The notes beneath the pieces were generated by a model that saw only the letters and a list, made by a program, of their open reading frames with translations, did no database searches and was not told the DNA's origin. This document shows positions 1 through 6,098 of a stretch of 11,477 bases of DNA, in pieces. The translations under genes were made by a program, and so were the position numbers. This DNA comes from JBCDCP01 sp039181495 (GTDB lineage: Bacteria; Pseudomonadota; Alphaproteobacteria; Rhizobiales; Tepidamorphaceae), in contig JBCDCP010000097.1 of assembly GCA_039181495.1 (NCBI GenBank), positions 1 to 11,477 on the forward strand, given 5' to 3'. How positions within the stretch are numbered: position 1 is the stretch's first letter; each line of letters begins with the position of its first letter.

Positions 1-117
1 CTGATGGCGCACTATCTGGTGGTCGATACCGTCGAGGAAATCATGCCTGCCCTGGAGGCAGACTTTGAGCGGGTTGACCAGGAGCGCCAATCCGGCATCG
101 CGCTCGACAAGCTGTGA
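1..117 (+). CDS. C-terminal 38 residues of an unrecognised protein
   Basis: An open frame enters from the left edge and ends at TGA 115-117. The visible tail reads LMAHYLVVDTVEEIMPALEA and continues with a charged stretch (DFERVDQERQ) to ALDKL. It is acidic and probably helical, with no motif I can assign to a family. It is judged real because the frame runs open to the edge, its composition is protein-like, and the next + strand gene starts only 46 bp later. The function cannot be stated from this fragment. Confidence 0.6.
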   Translation: MMAHYLVVDTVEEIMPALEADFERVDQERQSGIALDKL

Positions 118-163
118 GGCAGTCGGACTTCATCGGTAGCTCGCCACAAGGCCGTTCAGCGCC

Positions 164-772
164 ATGATGACTCCTACCCACATGATGCTCGCAGCCGCAT
201 TGTTCTCGCGGCCCGGGGCTGCGGCGCGCAACACGGCCGCACTGGTGGGCGGCCTGATCCCCGACCTCGGCATCTATGTCCTCTGGATCTGGTCCAAGCT
301 TGCCGGAATCCCTGAATGGCAGGTCTGGCGGGAGATCTACTGGCAACCTCCTTGGAAGACGAGCGTCAATCTTGGGCATTCCGTCGTTGTCTATGTGGTC
401 GCACTGGCACTGTTGTTTGTTTTTGTTGCGCGGCTCGACCGCCACCGGCTGATGGCCGGCACGCTTGGTGTTGTAACGATCTTCCTGCTCGCGGGCTTCA
501 GTGCGGCGGCGACCGACTTCCCCGTTCACAACGACGACGCACACCCGCCCTTCTGGCCGATCAGCCTGTGGACCTTCGAGTCACCGGTCTCCTATTGGGA
601 CCCGGCGCATTTCGGACGCGAATTCGGGTTGTTCGAGATCGGTCTCGGTATTGCCCTGGCTGTCGTTCTATGGCTCCGCCACAGCAATATCTGGGCGCGC
701 GTGGCGATCGGGCTGGCAGGCGTCAGCTATCTCGCCGTTCCGGCCTACTTCAAGGCCACGCTGGGCGGGTGA
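164..772 (+). CDS. Membrane-bound YdjM/DUF457-like putative metal-dependent hydrolase (often labelled CobQ-like)
   Basis: A protein of 202 residues (201 if the second, adjacent ATG is used). It starts MMTPTHMMLAAALFSRPG and has three to five hydrophobic segments: about residues 20-45 (ending LIPDLGIYVLWIW), 72-90, 98-115, 160-172 and 178-195. The TH near the N terminus, the PD after the first segment, the LGHS near residue 71 and the block DFPVHNDDAHPPFWP followed by SPVSYWDPAHFG supply the repeated His/Asp residues typical of YdjM/DUF457-like membrane proteins. Alphaproteobacterial relatives are often labelled 'cobalamin biosynthesis protein CobQ', but nothing here resembles the soluble CobQ amidotransferase and no cobalamin genes are nearby. 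Catalytic activity is unproven. No strong Shine-Dalgarno sequence precedes either ATG, so the exact start is uncertain by one codon. The neighbours are an unknown upstream gene and a LysE exporter 104 bp downstream. Confidence 0.75.
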   Translation: MMTPTHMMLAAALFSRPGAAARNTAALVGGLIPDLGIYVLWIWSKLAGIPEWQVWREIYWQPPWKTSVNLGHSVVVYVVALALLFVFVARLDRHRLMAGTLGVVTIFLLAGFSAAATDFPVHNDDAHPPFWPISLWTFESPVSYWDPAHFGREFGLFEIGLGIALAVVLWLRHSNIWARVAIGLAGVSYLAVPAYFKATLGG

Positions 773-876
773 ACTGATTCCGGGGCAGGATAGCTGCCAT
801 GCATACCTGCTCTGGTGATGAGCCGAATTCACTGATCTTATCGCTTTAGGTTTGGTCACAATACAGGCGCAGCGGC

Positions 877-1479
877 ATGGGCATCGAACATCTGATCGCA
901 TTCAACATCGTCTTATGGGCCGCGATCATCAGCCCGGGGCCGGCATTTCTGGTCGCGGTTCAGACGAGCCTGACCGCGGGCCGCCGTGCCGGTATCGCGA
1001 CTGGATTGGGCCTTGCGACGATGGCGGTGATCTGGACCACACTGGCCCTTCTCGGGCTGGAGGTTGTCTTCACGATCGTCCCCTGGGCCTACACAGCGGT
1101 CAAAACGCTGGGCGCGGCTTACCTGCTCTGCGTAGCATGGGGCTTATGGCGCGGCGCGCGCGATCCAATCTCGGCCAAGGCCAAACCGGCAAAGCACGCT
1201 TTCCGGCAGGGAATGATCATCAACCTGCTCAACCCGAAATCGGTCCTGTTCGCAGCCGCCATCCTGGTGGTGGTGTTTCCCGCGAACATGTCGATCGTCG
1301 ACGGTGCGATCGTCGTCCTCAATCACCTTGTCGTCGAGGTCGCGTTCTATTCATGCCTTGCACTGGCCATGACGACCGAGACGGTTCAGCAGCGCTATCT
1401 GCAAGCCAAGCTCTATATCGACCGGACCGCGTCGGTGATCCTCGGTGCGCTCGGCCTTCGCCTGTTGGTCAGCCGGTAG
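877..1479 (+). CDS. LysE/RhtB family translocator (amino-acid exporter type)
   Basis: A 200-residue inner-membrane protein, the usual length for LysE/RhtB exporters. Family hallmarks are the N-terminal ISPGPAFLVAVQTSLTAGRRAG block (P-G-P and the GR..G turn after the first helix), the second and third helices (IATGLGLATMAVIWTTLALLG and AAYLLCVAWGLWRGAR), the soluble loop at about residues 97-107, and FRQGMIINLLNPKSVLFAAA, which matches the family's G...NL.NPK signature. About six membrane segments are expected. The family exports amino acids or related small solutes by proton antiport; the substrate cannot be read from the sequence. It starts at an ATG preceded by only a weak purine stretch (AGGCGCAG). 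The gene converges on cimA, and a palindromic repeat fills the 65 bp between the two stop codons. Confidence 0.9.
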   Translation: MGIEHLIAFNIVLWAAIISPGPAFLVAVQTSLTAGRRAGIATGLGLATMAVIWTTLALLGLEVVFTIVPWAYTAVKTLGAAYLLCVAWGLWRGARDPISAKAKPAKHAFRQGMIINLLNPKSVLFAAAILVVVFPANMSIVDGAIVVLNHLVVEVAFYSCLALAMTTETVQQRYLQAKLYIDRTASVILGALGLRLLVSR

Positions 1480-1491
1480 AGTCACTGTCTT

Positions 1492-1539
1492 GAGCATGTT
1501 CTTGTCCGAAAACCGCACACACTTTTCGGGAACATGCTC
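1492..1539. repeat. Brucella/Rhizobium-type intergenic palindromic element
   Basis: A 48-bp imperfect palindrome. The outer arms are GAGCATGTTC (1492-1501) and GAACATGCTC (1530-1539). The inner arms are CCGAAAA (1506-1512) and TTTTCGG (1523-1529). A TTGT bulge interrupts the left side, and the central loop is a 10-nt CA-rich stretch. All 17 arm pairs match. The GAGCATG...CCGAAAA...TTTTCGG...CATGCTC pattern resembles short palindromic repeats scattered between genes in Rhizobiales genomes (Bru-RS and Rhizobium palindromic element types); that match is from memory and was not searched. It lies exactly between the convergent stops of the LysE gene and cimA, so its transcript hairpin could serve as a bidirectional terminator or mRNA 3' stabiliser. 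Confidence 0.75.
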
Positions 1540-1544
1540 GTAGC

Positions 1545-3164
1545 CTACTCCGCTGCGGCAATGCGGCGTGGTTCGGCATTCTCGTGGATCAGTTTCCAGT
1601 GGATCGAGTCGATCAGCGCCTGGAAGGAAGCATCGATGATGTTGGGTGAAACCCCCAGCGTCGTCCAACGATTGCCCTTGCCATCGGCGCTCTCGATCAG
1701 GACACGGGTGGTGGCTTCGGTGCCGCCATTGAGGATACGTACCTTGAAGTCGACCAGTTCGAGATCCTCGATATGGGCGGCATAGCGGCCTAGATCCTTG
1801 CGCAGCGCGATGTCGAGCGCGTTGACCGGGCCATTCTCGCTCTCACCCACCGACATCAGCACCTTGCCATCGACATCGATCTTCACCGTGGCCTCGGAAA
1901 TCGTGACCAACTCGCCAATTGCGTTGTAGCGGCGTTCGACCAGCGTGCGGAAGCTGATCACCTTGAAGAATTCGGGCACCTGCCCCAGCGTCCGGCGCGC
2001 CAGAAGTTCGAATGAGGCATCGGCGGCCTCATAGGCCCACCCTTGCGCTTCGCGCTCCTTGATCAGCCTCAGCAGCGTCGACAGCTTGGGGTGATCGGCG
2101 GGGACCTCGATACCCAGCCGCGCCAGTTCCGCCAGCAGATTGGATTTGCCGGCCTGGTCCGACACCATGACATAGCGCTGATTGCCGACACTCTCAGGCG
2201 ACACATGCTCATAGGTCTTGGGATCCTTGAGGATCGCCGAGGCGTGAATGCCGGCCTTGGTCGCAAAGGCCGATGTCCCGACATAGGGCGCCTGACGGTC
2301 CGGCGCCCGATTGAGCATCTCGTCAAAGGTCCGGCTGATCGCGGTGAGCTGCTTCAAGCCCTCCGTCGACACACCTGTCTCAAATCGCTCGGCATAGGCC
2401 GGTTTCAGCACCAATGTCGGGATCAATGAAACAAGATTGGCGTTGCCACAGCGCTCGCCGATGCCGTTTAGCGTGCCCTGGATCTGCCGTGCACCGGCCT
2501 CGACGGCGGCCAGAGAATTGGCCACTGCATGGCCTGTGTCGTCATGGGTGTGAATGCCCAAATGACCACCCGGGACACGTTGTGTCACCTGAGTAACGAT
2601 CTCGGACACTTCGCCCGGTAACGTGCCGCCATTGGTGTCGCACAGCACGACCCAGCGTGCGCCCGCCTTGTAGGCGGTCTCTGCACAAGCCAGCGCATAG
2701 TCCGGGTTGGCCTTGTAGCCGTCAAAGAAATGCTCGCAATCGATTAGCGCTTCGCGGCCACTGGCCGCCACGGCTTTGACCGAGTCCTCGATGGTCTCGA
2801 GGTTCTCCTCATTGGAGATGCCCAGCGCCAGCTTGACGTGAAAATCCCAGCTCTTGGCCACCAAGCAAACCGCATCGGCGTCTGCCTGGAGGATCGCCGC
2901 CAGCCCCGGATCATTAGCCGCAGACCGCCCTGCCCTCTTGGTCATGCCAAAGGCGGTGAACCGCGACGATTTGGTCGGCTTTACCTGAAAGAATGCCGTG
3001 TCGAGCGGGTTCGCGCCAGGATAGCCGCCCTCGATGTAATCGATGCCGATCCGTTCAAGCAGCGAGACAACCTGGCGTTTGTCTTCCAGCGAGAAGTCGA
3101 TGCCCGGCGTCTGCTGGCCGTCTCTGAGCGTTGTGTCGAACAGTGTAAGGCGCTCGCGGGTCAT
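1545..3164 (-). CDS. cimA: (R)-citramalate synthase
   Basis: A 539-residue protein of normal length for the CimA branch of the LeuA-like superfamily. It condenses pyruvate with acetyl-CoA to citramalate, giving a threonine-independent route to 2-oxobutyrate and isoleucine. The HMGL-like TIM barrel starts with LFDTTLRDGQQTPG (residues 8-21, metal-binding Asp15) and YIEGGYPGANPLD. It continues with HTHDDTGHAVANS, whose two histidines bind the divalent metal, and with GTLNGIGERCGNANL. The last roughly 130 residues form the LeuA-type regulatory dimerisation domain (VISFRTLVERR, VGESENGPVNALD, FKVRILNGGTEATTRV). The GGYPG and GIGERCGNANL blocks favour CimA over 2-isopropylmalate synthase. It is the last gene of the cysS operon; its ATG overlaps the upstream GFA stop as ATGA, with a GAAGG purine stretch about 9 nt ahead. 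Feedback inhibition by isoleucine is typical of the family but was not shown here. Confidence 0.94.
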   Translation of the reverse strand: MTRERLTLFDTTLRDGQQTPGIDFSLEDKRQVVSLLERIGIDYIEGGYPGANPLDTAFFQVKPTKSSRFTAFGMTKRAGRSAANDPGLAAILQADADAVCLVAKSWDFHVKLALGISNEENLETIEDSVKAVAASGREALIDCEHFFDGYKANPDYALACAETAYKAGARWVVLCDTNGGTLPGEVSEIVTQVTQRVPGGHLGIHTHDDTGHAVANSLAAVEAGARQIQGTLNGIGERCGNANLVSLIPTLVLKPAYAERFETGVSTEGLKQLTAISRTFDEMLNRAPDRQAPYVGTSAFATKAGIHASAILKDPKTYEHVSPESVGNQRYVMVSDQAGKSNLLAELARLGIEVPADHPKLSTLLRLIKEREAQGWAYEAADASFELLARRTLGQVPEFFKVISFRTLVERRYNAIGELVTISEATVKIDVDGKVLMSVGESENGPVNALDIALRKDLGRYAAHIEDLELVDFKVRILNGGTEATTRVLIESADGKGNRWTTLGVSPNIIDASFQALIDSIHWKLIHENAEPRRIAAAE

Positions 3165-3655
3165 GGTCTTGAGCCTTCGTCGTCTTTGTCTGCCGGCCAG
3201 ACATCGGTGTCGTGGTCGGGATGCTGATTGCTCACAACAGATGCGAGAAAGGTCGCGGTCTCGCTGTCGTCCAACGTCTCCCGCACAGGCAGAGTATGTA
3301 TGCCATCGGTAAATGAGAGCTTGGATTCGATGCCGTACTGGATCGTCGGTGCAACGGCCTCGGGATTGTCGAAGGCACCAATGGCCAAGGCGATGCCGTC
3401 AGGCGCTTCATAGGTCAGCGGCGTGCCGCATTCTGGGCAGAAGCCGCGGCGAGCGAACTGAGAGCTCTCAAAGTAGCGCGGCTGGCCTCTGGTCCATTTG
3501 ACTGTTCCCTCGCGGGCGTCAGTCAATGCGCCGTACAAGCCGCCGAACGCCTTCTGGCACATGCGGCAGTGGCACACCGAAGACGACCGCAGCGGCGTTG
3601 CGACCGAAAAACGCACCGCGCCACACTGGCAACCGCCTGAAAGTGTTTCACTCAT
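3161..3655 (-). CDS. GFA (CENP-V/GFA domain) family zinc protein, downstream copy
   Basis: A protein of 164 residues from MSETLSGG. The zinc-site motifs appear in order: GGCQCGAVRF near the N terminus, then CHCRMCQKAFGG, then RRGFCPECGTPLTYEAP, giving the C-x-C / C-x-C-x2-C / C-x2-C cysteine set of the GFA fold. The best known GFA member was described as glutathione-dependent formaldehyde-activating enzyme, but that activity is disputed and should not be assumed here. I chose the ATG at 3653-3655 rather than one eight codons upstream because it overlaps the preceding stop as ATGA and has an AAGGGG Shine-Dalgarno 7 nt ahead. Its stop overlaps the cimA start in the same way. The C-terminal tail is acidic (HPDHDTDVWPADKDDEG) and shares an HPD-DT pattern with its neighbour's tail, consistent with an old tandem duplication. 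Confidence 0.88.
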   Translation of the reverse strand: MSETLSGGCQCGAVRFSVATPLRSSSVCHCRMCQKAFGGLYGALTDAREGTVKWTRGQPRYFESSQFARRGFCPECGTPLTYEAPDGIALAIGAFDNPEAVAPTIQYGIESKLSFTDGIHTLPVRETLDDSETATFLASVVSNQHPDHDTDVWPADKDDEGSRP

Positions 3656-4155
3656 CGCCCGGCCCCTTTCCCAACCCAATCGAAGGTATCCTTGTCAGGG
3701 TGCTGGCGGTTTGAGTTTTGGATCTCTTCGAGCGGTACACCGTCCATCTCGGTGCTGTCTTCAGTCGCTGCTTCGGGAAGACCATCGAGAACGCCGAACC
3801 ACGGCATGCGGGACTCCACGCCTGATTGCTTGGCTGGCGCGACTGCAGCCGGATCGTCGAGCGAGCCCAGCGCGATATAGACGATATCCGACGACACGGT
3901 TTCCAGCGTGAGCGGCGTGCCGCATCGCGCGCAAAACCCGCGACGGACCGGATCGGAGGAATGAAAATGGCACATCTCCCCGCGCGTCACGGTGAAGCTG
4001 CGCTTCGACACATGGGCGAAGGGCATGAAGTAGTTGCCGGCCGCCTTCTGGCACATGCGGCAGTGGCAGATATGCGGTTCCAGCAGCGGCCCGTCGATGC
4101 GATAGCGCACAGCACCGCACTGGCAGCCACCGGAAAAGGTTGCCGGTGTGCCCAT
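3652..4155 (-). CDS. GFA (CENP-V/GFA domain) family zinc protein, upstream copy
   Basis: A 167-residue paralogue of the next gene. It carries the same ordered cysteine motifs: GGCQCGAVRY (residues 9-18), CHCRMCQKAAGNYF and RRGFCARCGTPLTLE, followed by YIALGSLDDPAAVAP, which aligns with the neighbour's LAIGAFDNPEAVAP. These predict a small soluble beta-rich protein with structural and possibly catalytic zinc. Substrate and reaction are unknown. AGGGG at 4164-4168 gives a Shine-Dalgarno 8 nt from the ATG. The ATG shares its A with the stop of the 42-residue microprotein (TGATG), and the stop overlaps the following GFA start (ATGA), so it should be translated in step with both neighbours. Confidence 0.88.
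   Translation of the reverse strand: MGTPATFSGGCQCGAVRYRIDGPLLEPHICHCRMCQKAAGNYFMPFAHVSKRSFTVTRGEMCHFHSSDPVRRGFCARCGTPLTLETVSSDIVYIALGSLDDPAAVAPAKQSGVESRMPWFGVLDGLPEAATEDSTEMDGVPLEEIQNSNRQHPDKDTFDWVGKGAGR
3663..3668 (-). promoter_or_regulatory. Shine-Dalgarno AAGGGG for the downstream GFA gene
   Basis: On the minus strand AAGGGG stands 7 nt before the ATG at 3655, inside the coding end of the upstream GFA gene. It supports the ATGA-overlap start over the longer in-frame alternative at 3679. Confidence 0.6.
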
Positions 4156-4283
4156 CAGATCAGCCCCTGCCAGCGCAAGGCCAGATAGATGGCGATGACC
4201 AGAACAACGATCTTGATGGCGATGTAGCCGAGCCAGCGCCTTGGGAATGGCAGGCTGTCGAGCCAGGACTGTCTTGCACTCAT
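4155..4283 (-). CDS. 42-residue single-pass membrane microprotein
   Basis: A short frame from ATG 4283-4281 to TGA 4157-4155. It begins MSARQSWLDSLPFPRRWLGY and ends in a hydrophobic helix (about residues 19-36: YIAIKIVVLVIAIYLAL) followed by RWQGLI. Translation is supported by a GGGAG Shine-Dalgarno 8 nt upstream (4292-4296), by an ATGA overlap with the frame-restored cysS stop, and by a TGATG overlap with the GFA gene that follows. The Arg-Arg pair before the helix suggests an N-in orientation. I do not recognise a family. It could couple translation between cysS and the GFA genes, act as a small membrane partner, or both; these roles are inference. It is short enough that automatic gene callers often miss it. 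Confidence 0.7.
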   Translation of the reverse strand: MSARQSWLDSLPFPRRWLGYIAIKIVVLVIAIYLALRWQGLI

Positions 4284-5778
4284 CGCGCCAGCTCCCAGGT
4301 TGTCACCGGTTCGCCGGTGTCGGGGTCTTTGCCGTCTTTCAGCAGGACGCCCTTTTCAGCCAACTCATCGCGAATGCGGTCGGCTTCGGCCCAGTCTTTC
4401 GCTTTTCTGGCTTCGAACGGGCGGTGATAAACTGGCTGACATCGATGTCGATAGTGGCCTCAGGCTGAGAAGAAACCGCGTCCTTCATCCCCAGGACACT
4501 GATGCCCGCTTCGAACGACTGCCGGTCTCGTGCTGCTGCGGCTTTGTCGATCGCCATGATCAATTCCCAGGTGTTCAAATCATCGAGAAGCTTATCGACC
4601 ATCCGGGTTGGATCGTCAGCAACAGGCTGATCGGCCATCTCGGCGTAAAGGTTCCGCCAGCGGCGCAGCTTCGCTTCCGCCTCCTGCAACCGTGCCACGC
4701 TGAAATCGATCGGTTCACGGTAGTGCGTCATGAGCATTGCCAGCCGCAACACTTCGCCGGGCCACTGGCGGCCGCCGAACTTGTCGGTGTGCAGCAGTTC
4801 ATGGATGGTCACGAAGTTCCCCAGGCTCTTGGACATTTTCTGCCCCTCGACCTGCAGGAAGCCGTTATGCATCCAGACATTGGCCATGACGTCGGTGCCA
4901 TGGGCGCAACGGGATTGGGCGAGCTCATTTTCATGGTGCGGAAAAGCGAGATCGATGCCACCGCCATGGATGTCGAACACCTCGCCGAGATAGGCCGCCG
5001 ACATGGCCGAGCATTCGATATGCCAGCCCGGACGTCCGAAGATCTCGGTGGCCCCATCTGACGTGGTGTAGGTCGCAGCCCAGCCGGGCTCGTCGCCGGT
5101 CGACTGCTTCCACAGCACGAAGTCCGCTGGATTGTACTTGTGCGCCTCGACCTCGACGCGTGCGCCGGCAACCTGTTCATCGAGATTGCGGTTCGACAGC
5201 TTGCCGTAGTCCGGCATCGAGTTGACATCGAACAGCACCTCAAAGCCATCCTTGCCCTTGGCCACATAGGCGTTGCCATTATCAAGCAGCTTCTGGATCG
5301 TGGTGGCCATGTCGGTGAGGCCATCCTCGCGCGGCAGCACGAACTCAGTCGCACGCGGCTCGTGGGTCGGCTCAAGGCAACCGAGCGCCTTCACGTCAGC
5401 ATGGAACTGGTTGGCCGTCTCGGACGTGACCTTGGCGATAGCCACGTTCAGATCGAGATCGGGGAAATCGCGCCGCGCCCGGTCGATGATCTTGTCGTCG
5501 ACATCGGTGATGTTGCGCACATAGGTCACACGTGACCCGTCGGAGGCGGCGCCCTGCCCCGGATAAAGGTGCTTCAGCAGGCGATACAGCACATCGAAGA
5601 CAATGACTGGCCGGGCATTGCCGATATGGGCGAAGTCATAGACCGTGGGCCCGCAGACATACATGCGCACGTGTTGCGGATCGATCGGCTCGAAACGCCA
5701 CTTTTCCCGCGTCAGCGTATTGTAAAGCCGTAGTTCCGGCTTCGATTGAGACGATGTCTCAGACGATGTCTCGGCCAT
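4280..5778 (-). CDS. cysS: Cysteinyl-tRNA synthetase, apparent 1-nt frameshift near the 3' end
   Basis: A class I synthetase that charges tRNA-Cys with cysteine in the cytoplasm. The HIGH motif is FAHIGNAR (HIGN 51-54) and KMSKS is at 314-318. The zinc ligands expected from E. coli CysRS are present as Cys42 (MYVCGPTVYD), Cys256 (WHIECSAM), and His281 and Glu285 (PHHENE). As written, the frame ends at 4339 (479 residues), with a C terminus that does not look like CysRS (KPEKRKTGPKP...). One frame over, the sequence reads ARKAKDWAEADRIRDELAEK and then DPDTGEPVTTWELAR, a standard CysRS end. It stops at TGA 4280-4282, overlapping the microprotein ATG. Restoring one base gives 499 residues. The N terminus (MAETSSETSSQSK) contains a 12-bp tandem duplication. 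An AGGA lies 4 nt before the ATG. It is the first gene of the cysS-cimA operon. CysRS is normally essential, so a sequencing error is the simplest explanation. Confidence 0.9.
4292..4296 (-). promoter_or_regulatory. Shine-Dalgarno GGGAG for the 42-residue microprotein
   Basis: On the minus strand GGGAG sits 8 nt before the microprotein ATG, within the TGGGAGCTG that encodes the cysS tail (WEL). Its good spacing is part of the case that the microprotein is translated. Confidence 0.5.
4412..4416 (-). other. cysS: Probable frameshift position in cysS
   Basis: On the minus strand the bases read CGT TCG AAG CCA GAA in the N-terminal frame. Adding one G (TCG GAA GCC AGA AAA GCG) restores R-S-E-A-R-K-A, joining both halves of a normal CysRS. 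The single-base loss therefore maps to the TCGAAG around 4412-4416. I see no canonical X-XXY-YYZ slippery heptamer, so programmed frameshifting is unlikely. Confidence 0.75.
5750..5773 (-). repeat. 12-bp tandem duplication at the cysS 5' end
   Basis: Two adjacent copies of GACGATGTCTCA/G (plus strand, one mismatch at the last base) encode ETSS-ETSS just after the initiator Met-Ala. They lie upstream of the conserved CysRS core (LRLYNTLTREK). It is probably a replication-slippage product in a non-conserved leader. Confidence 0.7.
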
Positions 5779-6098
5779 GGCGTCCTGTTCCCCTGCCGGG
5801 GCGGTCGCTTGTCAGAAGTGCAGAAAACACACGAAAGCGGCTGCGCCCGGCTCAAAGCCTAGCTGCAAATTCCGCAAATAATATTGACGGCGGCGGGCAT
5901 GCCACCCGTTTTCGGTGTCAGATCGTGTGTCATGGGGAGTGGAATGGCGCGGAATGCGCCGAGCGTCAAGGTCGTATGATGCACGACTCGGCCTCGTTTA
6001 TGGCTCCGGCAGGAGGTCGGCGCGGCCTGCAAAAACAGGTGGGGACACCGACCCCGATCCTGTCTGCCGGAGCCAATCGTGGTGTTCTCGCCGTGCGC
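5779..6098. other. Gene-free spacer between the YeeE pair and cysS
   Basis: These 320 bp separate two minus-strand units and should hold the 3' end of the YeeE transcript and the cysS promoter and leader. No convincing -35/-10 pair was found; the only AT-rich patch is around 5866-5886. Small symmetric elements are GGCATGCC (5896-5903) and a GGCGC-GGAAT-GCGCC hairpin (5946-5960). The main structure is the nested inverted repeat at 6002-6074. The frames crossing this spacer continue antisense through YeeE or end quickly, so no gene is called. Confidence 0.6.
6002..6074. repeat. Nested inverted repeat, possible structured RNA or 3' end element
   Basis: A perfect 11-bp outer stem (GGCTCCGGCAG at 6002-6012 with CTGCCGGAGCC at 6064-6074) encloses a 6-bp stem (GGTCGG at 6015-6020 with CCGACC at 6048-6053). 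Near its tip is a small CCTG-CAAAAA-CAGG hairpin. On the minus strand it begins 24 nt after the YeeE stop. The far arm is not followed by a T-run, so it is not a classical intrinsic terminator. It could be an mRNA 3' stabiliser, a Rho-associated structure, a repeat family member or a small RNA; none of these is established. Confidence 0.5.

Noticed and set aside
784..798. GGCAG-GATAG-CTGCC hairpin after the 164-772 gene
   Set aside because: The stem is only 5 bp with no T-tract; too weak to call a terminator.
852..1493. A 213-residue frame overlapping the LysE gene on the same strand
   Set aside because: It is Arg/Gly/Pro-rich with no hydrophobic pattern, whereas the frame at 877-1479 is a full LysE protein.
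4395..4425. Programmed -1 ribosomal frameshift in cysS
   Set aside because: No X-XXY-YYZ slippery heptamer in the right phase and no clear downstream structure; a plain single-base loss explains it better.
4300..5061. A 253-residue open frame on the + strand
   Set aside because: It is antisense to the conserved cysS coding region and has no recognisable domain.
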